Made by a program: the position numbers and the translations under genes. This document shows, piece after piece, positions 1-5,315 of a DNA stretch of 5,315 nt (the first letter of the stretch is position 1; each line of letters opens with the position of its first letter). Source of the stretch: Friedmanniella sp. (lineage in GTDB: Bacteria; Actinomycetota; Actinomycetes; Propionibacteriales; Propionibacteriaceae); the NCBI GenBank assembly GCA_025964935.1, contig JAOPXW010000327.1, positions 1-5,315 of the forward strand, in the 5' to 3' direction. Under the pieces are notes generated by a model. The model was not told the DNA's origin, did not search any database, and was given only the letters and a program-made list of their open reading frames with translations.

Positions 1-500
1 TGCTGGTCGCTCCACTGCAGGGTGTGGTTGGCGAACAGCCCGAGGTAGTAGGGCTGGCCGAAGCCCGCCTCGGCCGCACAGGCCATGGCGTTGGCGGCGG
101 CGTGCGAGCCGTCGTCGATGAAGGCCATCGGGTACAGCTCCAGCCGTACGGTGCCCGCCGCCTGCGCCGCGGTCAGGGTCGGCCCGAACTCGTCCTCGAA
201 GTCCGCGCAGTGCGGGCAGTGGAAGTCCTCGTAGAGCGTGACCGTCGCGGGCGCGGAGGCGGCACCCAGTCGCAGCGGCTGGCCGTCGGTCACCGCCAGC
301 GGGGCCGCGGTCACCGTGGCGGCGTACGCCGAGGCCGAGGGGGCCCGGTGGGCCCGCCAGGACTGGAACCCGATGCCGGCTCCGACCAGTACCAAGACGA
401 AGGCCACCGCCCCGACCACGAGCAGCCGCCGGTCCCGCCGTCGCTGGGCCGCCTGGGCGGCGGCGAGCCGGTCCCGGGCCTGGTCACGCGCGCCGGACAT
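1..500 (-). CDS. DsbA-like thioredoxin-fold protein, membrane-anchored (3' end cut by window edge)
   Basis: Translating the minus strand from the ATG at 500 gives an open frame of 166 codons running off the left edge with no stop. Residues 1-25 are charged and rich in Arg, Ala and Gln. Residues about 26-46 form one hydrophobic helix (LLVVGAVAFVLVLVGAG), so the rest should lie outside the membrane. A thioredoxin-fold domain begins near residue 78, with the strand-plus-active-site pattern TLYEDFHCPHCADFE; the redox pair is C95/C98 (CPHC). An AANAMACAAEAG helix near 136-147, containing C141, fits the helical insert of DsbA-like thioredoxins (Thioredoxin_4 type). Such proteins oxidise or isomerise disulfides in exported proteins. 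The cis-proline region and the C-terminus lie outside the window. The start is supported by a perfect AAGGAGG five bases upstream. The start overlaps the preceding mauE-like gene by 17 bp. Family and fold are well supported; the exact substrate is unknown. Confidence 0.88.
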   Translation of the reverse strand, partial: MSGARDQARDRLAAAQAAQRRRDRRLLVVGAVAFVLVLVGAGIGFQSWRAHRAPSASAYAATVTAAPLAVTDGQPLRLGAASAPATVTLYEDFHCPHCADFEDEFGPTLTAAQAAGTVRLELYPMAFIDDGSHAAANAMACAAEAGFGQPYYLGLFANHTLQWSDQ

Positions 501-999
501 CGAGGCCTCCTTCGTCGTGGTCCCACAGGTCGACGGCCAGTCGGCTGCGGGGTCGCCAGACCAGCCAGGCGCCCAGGCCGAGCAGGCCGAGGTCCCGGAT
601 GATCTCGCCGGTGTAGCTGGTCTGGCCCGGCGCCACGTCGCCGCCGCCCCCGAAGCAGCCGCAGTCGATGCTCAGACCGCGGGCCGCCGCGGAGACCACG
701 GCCACGATGAACACGCAGAGCAGGGTTCCGGTCACCACCGCCACCCCCCGGGTCAGGACGCCGACGACCAGCAGCAGGCCCAGGGCGATCTCCACGAAGG
801 GCAGACCCCAGCCCACGACGGTGACCAGACCCTCGGGCAGCAGCTGGTAGGCGCGGACGGCGGCCACCGAGGACGACGGGTCGATGGCCTTGAGCCCGCC
901 GGCGGTCAGGAACACCCCGCCCAGCAGCAGCCGGACGAGGGTGGAGATCCAGGGCAGGGCCCGCTGCGACCGCGGCCGCGCGGCCACGCGGGCGATCAC
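484..999 (-). CDS. MauE/DoxX-family membrane protein with CxC motif
   Basis: A 171-residue integral membrane protein. Hydrophobic segments lie near residues 21-39, 60-80, 84-105 and 134-149, the four-helix plan of the DoxX/MauE family. Residues 110-119 read SIDCGCFGGG, giving a C113/C115 pair followed by a Gly run. This motif is typical of the MauE-like branch, not plain DoxX. MauE is needed with the thioredoxin-like MauD for disulfide formation in methylamine dehydrogenase. By analogy this protein may pass electrons or disulfides across the membrane to the DsbA-like partner encoded next; that role is inferred. The start is GTG at 999, whose GTGA overlaps the sco stop by 4 bp; a GGAG lies about 8 bases upstream. 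The alternative name 'DoxX family protein' would describe the same gene. Confidence 0.88.
   Translation of the reverse strand: MIARVAARPRSQRALPWISTLVRLLLGGVFLTAGGLKAIDPSSSVAAVRAYQLLPEGLVTVVGWGLPFVEIALGLLLVVGVLTRGVAVVTGTLLCVFIVAVVSAAARGLSIDCGCFGGGGDVAPGQTSYTGEIIRDLGLLGLGAWLVWRPRSRLAVDLWDHDEGGLDVRRA
506..512 (-). promoter_or_regulatory. Strong Shine-Dalgarno for the DsbA-like gene
   Basis: On the minus strand the site reads AAGGAGG, followed by a five-base spacer and the ATG at 500-498. It lies inside the last codons of the mauE-like gene. It is the best ribosome-binding site in the window and fixes the start of the DsbA-like gene. It also suggests that this last gene can initiate independently, despite the 17-bp overlap. 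Confidence 0.85.
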
Positions 1000-1667
1000 C
1001 GCGACCGCTCCACGAGGAGCCCGAAGTCGTGCGCGAGGTCCCCCACGCTGGTCCCGGGGGTCCAGATCACCTCACCGGCGCGCCGGTCGAAGCCGATCAC
1101 CTGGGCGGAGTGCCCGACGTCGTAGCCGCCGCTGGGGAGCTTGGTCATCCCCTCGATGTCGACCCCGACCCGGCCGGCCACCGACTTGATCGAGGTCAGG
1201 CTGCCGGTGAGACCGATGAAGTCGGGGTTGAAGCGGCCGAGGTAGGCCTTGATCTGCTTCTCGTCGTCCCGGGCGGGGTCGGTGGTCACGAAGATCATCT
1301 GGATCTGGTCGCGCGCCGCGGGGTCCACCCGCTTCAGGGCCAGGGCCACGTCGGAGAGCACGGTGATGCAGACGTCGGGGCAGTGGGTGTAGCCGAAGAA
1401 CAGCAGCGTGACCGGCTTCGACGGCGAGGTGGCCAGGTTGTAGGCCCGCCCGCTGGTGTCGGTCAGCGCCCGGTCCGGCATCTCGTACGGGTCGGGCAAT
1501 GAGGTGCCGCCCAGGTAGCCGGCCGGGTCGGCCGCCGCACTGACCGTCGCGTCGGGCCGGGCCGTGCAGCCGCTCAGCCCCACCAGGGTCACGACGACCA
1601 GCAGGACCAGGGTTCTCAGAGCGGTGCCCCGGGCCGGGACGGTGGGTGCGGGAGCGGTCGGGGTCAC
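996..1667 (-). CDS. SCO1/SenC-family copper chaperone or thiol-disulfide lipoprotein
   Basis: A 223-residue protein. The N-terminus carries a hydrophobic export signal (residues 19-33) ending in the lipobox LSGC, so C34 is the probable lipidated residue and the protein sits on the outer face of the membrane. The mature part has the Sco thioredoxin fold. GYTHCPDVC places the metal/redox cysteines at C96 and C100, FVTTDPARDD is at 126-135, and the third copper ligand is H186 in DVGHSAQV. The spacing from the second Cys to His (86) matches that of Sco1 proteins. Sco proteins deliver copper to the CuA site of cytochrome c oxidase or keep its cysteines reduced. The residue after the second Cys is Ile101 where most Sco proteins have Pro. 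The start is GTG at 1667, overlapping the trpA stop by 4 bp; only a weak G-rich RBS (GTGGGGAC) precedes it, which fits translational coupling. Confidence 0.94.
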   Translation of the reverse strand: MTPTAPAPTVPARGTALRTLVLLVVVTLVGLSGCTARPDATVSAAADPAGYLGGTSLPDPYEMPDRALTDTSGRAYNLATSPSKPVTLLFFGYTHCPDVCITVLSDVALALKRVDPAARDQIQMIFVTTDPARDDEKQIKAYLGRFNPDFIGLTGSLTSIKSVAGRVGVDIEGMTKLPSGGYDVGHSAQVIGFDRRAGEVIWTPGTSVGDLAHDFGLLVERSR

Positions 1668-2554
1668 GTCCCCACTAACCCGGCGGTCGGCCGGGAAGTT
1701 CCCGCACCGCTCCGGGCGCCCTGCCCCGAGCGCACACCGGCCGCGAGGTCGGCGACCACGGCCCGCAGCCCGCTCAGGTCGCTGGGGTTGCCCGCGTCCT
1801 CGGCCTCGAGCAGCGCCTTGACCAGGGCCGAGCCGACGATGGCGGCGTCGGCGTACGCGGTGATCTCACGGGCCTGCTCCCCGTTGGAGATGCCCAGGCC
1901 CACCCCCGTCATCACGGTCGGGTCGGCCTCCCGGATCCGGCGGACCAGCTCGGGGGCCAGGGTGGAGCTGGTGGTGCGCGCCCCCGTCACCCCCATCACG
2001 GCGGTGGCGTAGACCCAGCCGCGGCAGGCGGCCAGGGTGCTGGTCAGCCGCTCGTCGGTCGAGGAGGGCGAGACCAGGAAGATCCGGTCCAGCCCGTACG
2101 CGTCGGAGACCCGCAGCCATTCCTGGGCCTCGTCGGGGGTCAGGTCGGGCGTAATGGCCCCGGCCCCGCCGGCGGCGGCCAGGTCGCGGGCGAACTTCTC
2201 CGGACCGTAGCGCTCGATCAGGTTCCAGTAGGTCATGACCACCGCGGCGGTGCCGGTGGCGGCCACCGCCTCCACCGCGGCGAACGCGTCCCGGGTCCGG
2301 ACGCCGCGCTCCAGCGCCCGGGTGCCGGCCCGCTGGATCGTGACCCCGTCCATCATCGGGTCGCTGTAGGGCATCCCGACCTCGACCAGGTCGACTCCCT
2401 CGGAGCCGCCGTCGGCGCCGGTCAGGACACGCATGGCCTCCAGCGAGGTGGGGACGTCGGGGTAGCCCACGTGCAGGAAGCCGACCAGCGCGCCGCGGCC
2501 GGTGGCGGCCACGTCGGCGAAGACCTGGCCTGAGTGACCCAGGTCGGCGCTCAC
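1664..2554 (-). CDS. trpA: Tryptophan synthase alpha chain
   Basis: A 296-residue protein that cleaves indole-3-glycerol phosphate to indole and glyceraldehyde 3-phosphate; indole is channelled to TrpB. It is a TIM barrel. The signature [14 protein letters not shown] contains catalytic E58 and D69, 11 residues apart as in the E. coli pair E49/D60. The loop MGVTGAR (187-193) and the phosphate-binding end GVGLGIS plus IVGSAL (217-244) are intact. Val71 follows the DG where a Pro is usual. The last ~20 residues are a Gly/Ser/Ala/Arg-rich tail beyond the barrel. The GTG at 2554 was chosen because its frame matches the family N-terminus (Gly-Arg-Gly-Ala-Leu-Val-Gly-Phe about 20 residues in) and because it overlaps the trpB stop as GTGA. 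The frame stays open far upstream through trpB, but that extension is antisense-like composition and not TrpA. Downstream it overlaps sco by 4 bp. Confidence 0.98.
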   Translation of the reverse strand: MSADLGHSGQVFADVAATGRGALVGFLHVGYPDVPTSLEAMRVLTGADGGSEGVDLVEVGMPYSDPMMDGVTIQRAGTRALERGVRTRDAFAAVEAVAATGTAAVVMTYWNLIERYGPEKFARDLAAAGGAGAITPDLTPDEAQEWLRVSDAYGLDRIFLVSPSSTDERLTSTLAACRGWVYATAVMGVTGARTTSSTLAPELVRRIREADPTVMTGVGLGISNGEQAREITAYADAAIVGSALVKALLEAEDAGNPSDLSGLRAVVADLAAGVRSGQGARSGAGTSRPTAGLVGT

Positions 2555-3945
2555 TGCTCGACCCCGGCGCCGGTCGAGGCGCCGCCGGGCTGCAGGTCCG
2601 ACCCGTGGGCGGCCTCGACATCGGCCGTGACGGTCTGGCCGGACTCCGAGCCGGTACCCGTGGTGTCGAGGTCGAACCAGCTGATGGCGGTGTCGACGTC
2701 CTTGTCCCCTCGGCCCGACAGGTTGACCAGGATCAGCGGCGGCTGACCCTCGGGTCCGGCCGGCAGGCGGGTGGCCAGCTTGAGGGCCCCGGCCAGCGCG
2801 TGCGCGGACTCGATGGCCGGCACGATCCCCTCGGTCTGGGACAACAGCCGGAACGCGTCCATGGCCTCGGTGTCGGTGATCGCCTCGTAGTGGGCGCGAC
2901 CGGTGGCGGCCAGCCAGGAGTGCTCGGGACCCACCCCGGGATAGTCCAGACCGGCCGAGATGGAGTGCGACTCGCGGGTCTGGCCGTCCTCGTTCTGCAG
3001 CACGTAGGTCCGCATGCCGTGCAGCACCCCGATCTCGCCGGCGCTGATGGTGGCCGCGTGCCGGTCGGTGTCGATCCCGTCGCCGCCGGCCTCGAAGCCG
3101 TACAGGGCCACGCCCGCGTCCGGGATGAAGTCGGCGAAGATGCCGAGTGCGTTCGACCCGCCGCCCACGCACGCGGCGACGGCGTCGGGCAGCCGGCCGT
3201 AGCGCGCCAGCACCTGGGCCCGGGCCTCGGTGCTGATGATGCGCTGGAACTCCCGGACCAACAGCGGGAACGGGTGCGGACCGGCCACCGTCCCGATCAG
3301 GTAGTGGGTGTCGTCGACCGACGCGACCCAGTCGCGCATCGCGTCGTTCATCGCGTCCTTGAGGGTCTGGGTGCCGGACTCGACCGCGATCACCTCGGCC
3401 CCCAGGAGCCGCATCCGCGCCACGTTGAGCGCCTGGCGCTCGGTGTCGACCTTGCCCATGTAGACCGTGCACTTGAGCCCGAAGAGCGCGGCGGCGGTGG
3501 CGGTGGCCACCCCGTGCTGACCGGCGCCGGTCTCGGCGATGACCCGGGTCTTGCCCATCCGACGGGTCAGCAGCGCCTGGCCCAGGACGTTGTTGATCTT
3601 GTGCGAGCCGGTGTGGTTCAGGTCCTCCCGCTTCAGCAGGATGGTGGCGGGCTCCCCGGTGACCGAGGGCCCCGCCGCGGCCGCGAAGCGCCGGGCGAGG
3701 GTGATGGGGCTGGGACGCCCGGTGTAGTCGGCGAGCAGGCCGGCGAGCTCGGCCTGGAACTCCGGGTCGACCATCGCGGCCCGGAACTCCTCCTCCAGCT
3801 GCTGGAGGGCGGCGTAGAGGGCCTCCGGGACGAACTTCCCCCCGAACTGGTCGAAGTGGCCCGTGCTGTCCGGCAGCTGGTTGCTGTCGCGGGGCTCGGA
3901 GCCGCCGCCCGCAGCGCGCTCGGGCAGGGTGGGGAGGGACGTCAT
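2551..3945 (-). CDS. trpB: Tryptophan synthase beta chain
   Basis: A 464-residue PLP enzyme that condenses indole with L-serine to give tryptophan, in an alpha2-beta2 complex with Trp[15 protein letters not shown] (30-43) opens the conserved region. [14 protein letters not shown] holds the PLP lysine K116. ETGAGQHG (138-145) binds the substrate carboxylate. GGGSNA (261-266) grips the PLP phosphate, and NLSGRGDKD (408-416) closes the active site. About 30 residues precede the conserved core. After ISWFDL (~421-426) there is a ~38-residue Thr/Ser/Gly/Glu-rich tail longer than in most family members. The start is the ATG at 3945, with AAGGA 11 bases upstream. A longer frame begins at 4062 inside trpC but adds only a basic low-complexity stretch and was rejected. 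The gene follows trpC after an 88-bp spacer and overlaps trpA by 4 bp. Confidence 0.99.
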   Translation of the reverse strand: MTSLPTLPERAAGGGSEPRDSNQLPDSTGHFDQFGGKFVPEALYAALQQLEEEFRAAMVDPEFQAELAGLLADYTGRPSPITLARRFAAAAGPSVTGEPATILLKREDLNHTGSHKINNVLGQALLTRRMGKTRVIAETGAGQHGVATATAAALFGLKCTVYMGKVDTERQALNVARMRLLGAEVIAVESGTQTLKDAMNDAMRDWVASVDDTHYLIGTVAGPHPFPLLVREFQRIISTEARAQVLARYGRLPDAVAACVGGGSNALGIFADFIPDAGVALYGFEAGGDGIDTDRHAATISAGEIGVLHGMRTYVLQNEDGQTRESHSISAGLDYPGVGPEHSWLAATGRAHYEAITDTEAMDAFRLLSQTEGIVPAIESAHALAGALKLATRLPAGPEGQPPLILVNLSGRGDKDVDTAISWFDLDTTGTGSESGQTVTADVEAAHGSDLQPGGASTGAGVEQ

Positions 3946-3956
3946 GATCGGATCAT

Positions 3957-3961
3957 TCCTT
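3957..3961 (-). promoter_or_regulatory. Ribosome-binding site deciding the trpB start
   Basis: The minus strand reads AAGGA, 11 bases before the ATG at 3945-3943. The spacing is slightly long, but it is the only purine-rich Shine-Dalgarno match in the spacer. It favours the ATG at 3945 over the in-frame candidate at 4062. Confidence 0.65.
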
Positions 3962-3983
3962 ACGTCGTCGACAGGCAGCGCGG

Positions 3984-4008
3984 CCCCACGTCCACGGCGG
4001 GACGGGGG
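3984..4008 (-). other. Stem-loop in the trpC-trpB spacer
   Basis: In the trpC-to-trpB direction the left arm is CCCC+CGTCC, the loop is six bases (CGCCGT), and the right arm is GGACG+T+GGGG. This makes nine G-C-rich base pairs with a single bulged U. The stem begins 25 bases after the trpC stop and ends 22 bases before the AAGGA of trpB. No U-run follows, so it is not a classical intrinsic terminator. It could pause or partly terminate transcription, protect a processed end, or act on trpB translation. The pairing is seen directly; the role is not known. Confidence 0.6.
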
Positions 4009-4033
4009 TCGGGGAAGGGCGCTGGTCAGGGTT

Positions 4034-4837
4034 CTAGGACTTGTGGATCGCCGGATGCGCACCGGCGGCGACCAGATCGGCCACGCCGCTGCGCGGGTCC
4101 CGACCGGTCACCAGGGCCTCGCCGACCAGCACCACGTCGGCCCCGGCCCGGGCCAGCTCGATCACGTCGTGGGGGCCCCGGACACCGGACTCGGCGATTC
4201 GGACGATGCCGTCGGGGATGAGGGGAGCCAGCCGCGCGAACGTGGTCGGCTCGACCTCGAGGGTCTGCAGGTTGCGGGCGTTGACCCCGATGATGGTCGC
4301 TCCGGCGTCGACGGCCCGCCGGACCTCGTCGGCGGTGTGCGCCTCGACCAGCGGGGTCAGGCCGATGGAGCGGGCCCGCTCGATCAGCGCCACGAGCTGC
4401 GGGTCGTTCAGGGCCGCCACGATCAGCAGCACCAGGTCGGCCCCCGCGGCGCGCGCCTCGAACAGCTGGTAGGCGGTGACGATGAAGTCCTTGCGCAGGA
4501 CCGGGATGTTGACCGCACAGCGGACCCGGACCAGGTCGTCCAACGAGCCCAGGAAGCGACGACCCTCGGTCAGCACGGAGATGGCGGCGGCGCCGCCGGC
4601 CTCGTACTCCACTGCGAGGGCGGCCGGGTCGGCGATCTCGGCCAGGGCGCCCTTGCTGGGGCTGGAGCGCTTGACCTCGGCGATCACGGCCACGCCGGGC
4701 CCGCGCAGGACGCGCATCGGGTCCAGGGCGGGGTCGACGTGCTGGCAGCGTTCCTTGAGGCGGTCCAAGGACACCTGCGACTGTCGGACGGCGAGGTCTT
4801 CCCGCACTCCGCTGATGATGTCGTCAAGGGCGCTCAT
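4034..4837 (-). CDS. trpC: Indole-3-glycerol-phosphate synthase
   Basis: A 267-residue TIM-barrel enzyme that closes the indole ring from CdRP (carboxyphenylaminodeoxyribulose phosphate) with loss of CO2 and water. All catalytic positions of the family are present: E54 and K56 in [12 protein letters not shown] (52-63), K116 in VLRKDF, E165 in PLVEAH, N186 in GVNARNL and E216 in AESGV. Their spacing matches the archaeal reference enzyme residues E51, K53, K110, E159, N180 and E210. The phosphate site VLVGEALV (236-243) is intact. The protein is monofunctional: it has normal family length and no fused TrpF domain. The ATG at 4837 lies 10 bp after the stop of the small membrane protein gene, with only a weak GAG-type RBS inside that gene's end, which suggests coupled translation. 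The stop is TAG, whereas the other complete genes here end in TGA. Confidence 0.98.
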   Translation of the reverse strand: MSALDDIISGVREDLAVRQSQVSLDRLKERCQHVDPALDPMRVLRGPGVAVIAEVKRSSPSKGALAEIADPAALAVEYEAGGAAAISVLTEGRRFLGSLDDLVRVRCAVNIPVLRKDFIVTAYQLFEARAAGADLVLLIVAALNDPQLVALIERARSIGLTPLVEAHTADEVRRAVDAGATIIGVNARNLQTLEVEPTTFARLAPLIPDGIVRIAESGVRGPHDVIELARAGADVVLVGEALVTGRDPRSGVADLVAAGAHPAIHKS

Positions 4838-4847
4838 GGTCGTCCGC

Positions 4848-5090
4848 TCAGTGAGCGCCGTAGCCCATCCGCTGCAGGACGAGCCCGACGACGGCGGCGA
4901 TCACGAGCAGCGCGGCGCCGACCCAGAAGAGCGGCCAGTTCTGGACCACGACGGCCCAGCCGCCGATCACGAAGGCCACCATGGCGATCGCGGATCCCGC
5001 CCAGGCGGCACCGGTCCGTCCGTGGTGGACATGGCGACCGCGGCTGTTGACCGCCTCGCCGACCTCGTGCGACTGCTGTGTGCTGGCCAT
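4848..5090 (-). CDS. Small HGxxPAAW-type membrane protein
   Basis: An 80-residue protein with two predicted transmembrane helices at about 29-49 and 53-73, separated by a short turn (QNWPLFWVG). Just before the first helix is H23-G24-R25-T26-G27-A28-A29-W30, which matches the HGxxPAAW signature of a small actinobacterial family often encoded beside trp genes. The usual Pro is Gly here. The N-terminal ~22 residues are polar. The function of the family is unknown to me; the location between the Trp-region membrane protein and trpC is typical. The ATG at 5090 was chosen because a GGAG lies four bases upstream. A GTG at 5105 would add five residues (total 85) but has no Shine-Dalgarno. The stop is 10 bp before trpC. 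Confidence 0.8.
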   Translation of the reverse strand: MASTQQSHEVGEAVNSRGRHVHHGRTGAAWAGSAIAMVAFVIGGWAVVVQNWPLFWVGAALLVIAAVVGLVLQRMGYGAH

Positions 5091-5092
5091 GC

Positions 5093-5098
5093 TTCTCC
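5093..5098 (-). promoter_or_regulatory. Ribosome-binding site of the small membrane protein
   Basis: The minus strand reads GGAGAA, then GC, then the ATG at 5090-5088. Counting from GGAG the spacing is four bases, which is short but workable. It lies in the 18-bp gap after the upstream gene and supports the ATG over the GTG at 5105. Confidence 0.55.
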
Positions 5099-5108
5099 AT
5101 TCCACCGT

Positions 5109-5315
5109 TCAAGCCCCGGGGGGCTGGGAGCTGGTGCCGGGTTCAGAGGGCTCCATTCTGTCCCCTGTGTCCAGAATCCGCACATCCGGGGCCGTGGAGG
5201 GCGCCGGCGGGACCGCCGGCCCGGCGGGGAGGTCGGCGGCGGGGGCGGCGGGGCCGACCGCGGTCGGGTCGAGCCCGGCGTCCATGGCCTTCCACACCTC
5301 GGCCGGGTCGTCGGT
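5109..5315 (-). CDS. Trp-biosynthesis-associated membrane protein, C-terminal tail (5' part outside window)
   Basis: An open frame enters at the right edge and stops with TGA at 5111-5109, giving 68 residues of a C-terminus. It opens with TDDPAEVWKAMDAGLDPT; a pattern of acidic residues, a Trp and 'Asp-x-Gly-x-Asp-Pro-Thr' is characteristic of the end of the actinobacterial Trp-region membrane protein (TIGR02234 type), which usually lies between trpE and trpC. After this the tail is Pro/Ala-rich and then polar, with no membrane helix in the visible part, as expected for a cytoplasmic tail after four helices. The assignment rests on this short motif plus the position upstream of the HGxxPAAW gene and trpC. 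The GTG and ATG codons inside the frame (for example 5297) are not the true start. Confidence 0.72.
   Translation of the reverse strand, partial: TDDPAEVWKAMDAGLDPTAVGPAAPAADLPAGPAVPPAPSTAPDVRILDTGDRMEPSEPGTSSQPPGA
5203..5220. repeat. Perfect 8-bp inverted repeat in the Pro/Ala-rich tail
   Basis: GCCGGCGG and CCGCCGGC are exact reverse complements separated by two bases. The site lies inside the coding sequence for the Pro/Ala-rich tail of the Trp-associated membrane protein. It may simply reflect alternating Gly/Ala/Pro codons at high GC. Confidence 0.5.

Larger units (their letters stand above)
3946..4033 (-). other. trpC-trpB intergenic spacer (88 bp)
   Basis: This is the only sizeable gap between genes in the window; every other junction overlaps or is under 20 bp. 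It holds a strong stem-loop (3984-4008) and the trpB ribosome-binding site. Some actinobacteria (Streptomyces) carry the small gene trpM in this position. No credible coding frame of that kind is seen here. No clear -10/-35 pair was found. Confidence 0.8.

Noticed and set aside
485..487. Possible GTGA restart at the mauE stop for the DsbA-like gene
   Set aside because: This GTG is not in the DsbA-like frame. The ATG at 500 with AAGGAGG is in frame.
24..1125. Plus-strand open frames opposite the DsbA-like, mauE-like and sco genes
   Set aside because: No recognisable domains, and composition typical of antisense frames. The minus-strand frames carry CPHC, CxC and CxxxC motifs and membrane segments.
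2555..3472. Upstream in-frame extension of trpA, which could suggest a TrpA fusion
   Set aside because: The 306 extra codons are an out-of-frame reading of trpB, rich in Arg/Gly/His. The GTG at 2554 with a GTGA overlap gives a normal TrpA length.
3984..4008. Intrinsic terminator between trpC and trpB
   Set aside because: A good stem is present but no U-run follows it, and trpB directly continues the operon. Kept only as a stem-loop of unknown role.
3946..4033. Internal promoter before trpB
   Set aside because: No convincing -35/-10 pair could be seen in the spacer; the only TA-containing stretch is the TAAGGAAT around the ribosome-binding site.
3946..4062. 39-residue N-terminal extension of TrpB
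   Set aside because: It would start inside trpC and adds a basic low-complexity segment. The ATG at 3945 has its own AAGGA and gives a normal N-terminus.
2605..4221. Long plus-strand open frame (538 codons) opposite trpB and the end of trpC
   Set aside because: Its product is Gly/Val/Arg/His-rich with no family motifs, as expected from the antisense of a high-GC gene with strong third-position bias. The trpB and trpC frames carry all catalytic motifs.
3863..5050. Plus-strand open frame of 395 codons opposite trpC
   Set aside because: Same antisense effect; composition is low-complexity, and it crosses several true gene boundaries.

Overview
The window is very GC-rich, with G/C at nearly every third codon position and GTG start codons. 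Every gene lies on the minus strand, so transcription runs from position 5315 towards position 1. Gene order and protein families point to a high-GC Actinomycetota bacterium. The markers are a Trp-region membrane protein, an HGxxPAAW-type small membrane protein and trpC-trpB-trpA with no trpF between them. The sequence alone does not fix a genus; a Nakamurella/Geodermatophilus-like lineage is only a guess.

Layout in transcription order. (1) 5315-5109: C-terminal tail of a Trp-biosynthesis-associated membrane protein, cut by the window edge. (2) 5090-4848: an 80-residue two-helix membrane protein of the HGxxPAAW family. (3) 4837-4034: trpC, indole-3-glycerol-phosphate synthase. (4) 4033-3946: an 88-bp spacer, the only sizeable gap, which contains a strong stem-loop. 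(5) 3945-2551: trpB. (6) 2554-1664: trpA. (7) 1667-996: a Sco-family thiol/copper lipoprotein. (8) 999-484: a MauE/DoxX-type four-helix membrane protein with a CxC motif. (9) 500-1: a membrane-anchored DsbA-like thioredoxin-fold protein with CPHC, cut by the left edge.

The genes form one tightly packed unit. trpB/trpA, trpA/sco and sco/mauE each overlap by the same 4 bp (GTGA: GTG start and TGA stop), and mauE/dsbA overlap by 17 bp. TrpC makes indole-3-glycerol phosphate, and the TrpA/TrpB complex converts it with serine to tryptophan. The three downstream genes look like an envelope thiol-redox or copper-delivery module: a Sco protein, a membrane redox partner and a DsbA-like oxidoreductase. 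Their translational coupling to trpA is the most notable point of the window. No terminator is seen after the last gene, and the operon promoter must lie beyond the right edge. No RNA genes, CRISPR arrays, mobile elements or pseudogenes were seen, and apart from the 88-bp spacer almost every base is coding.
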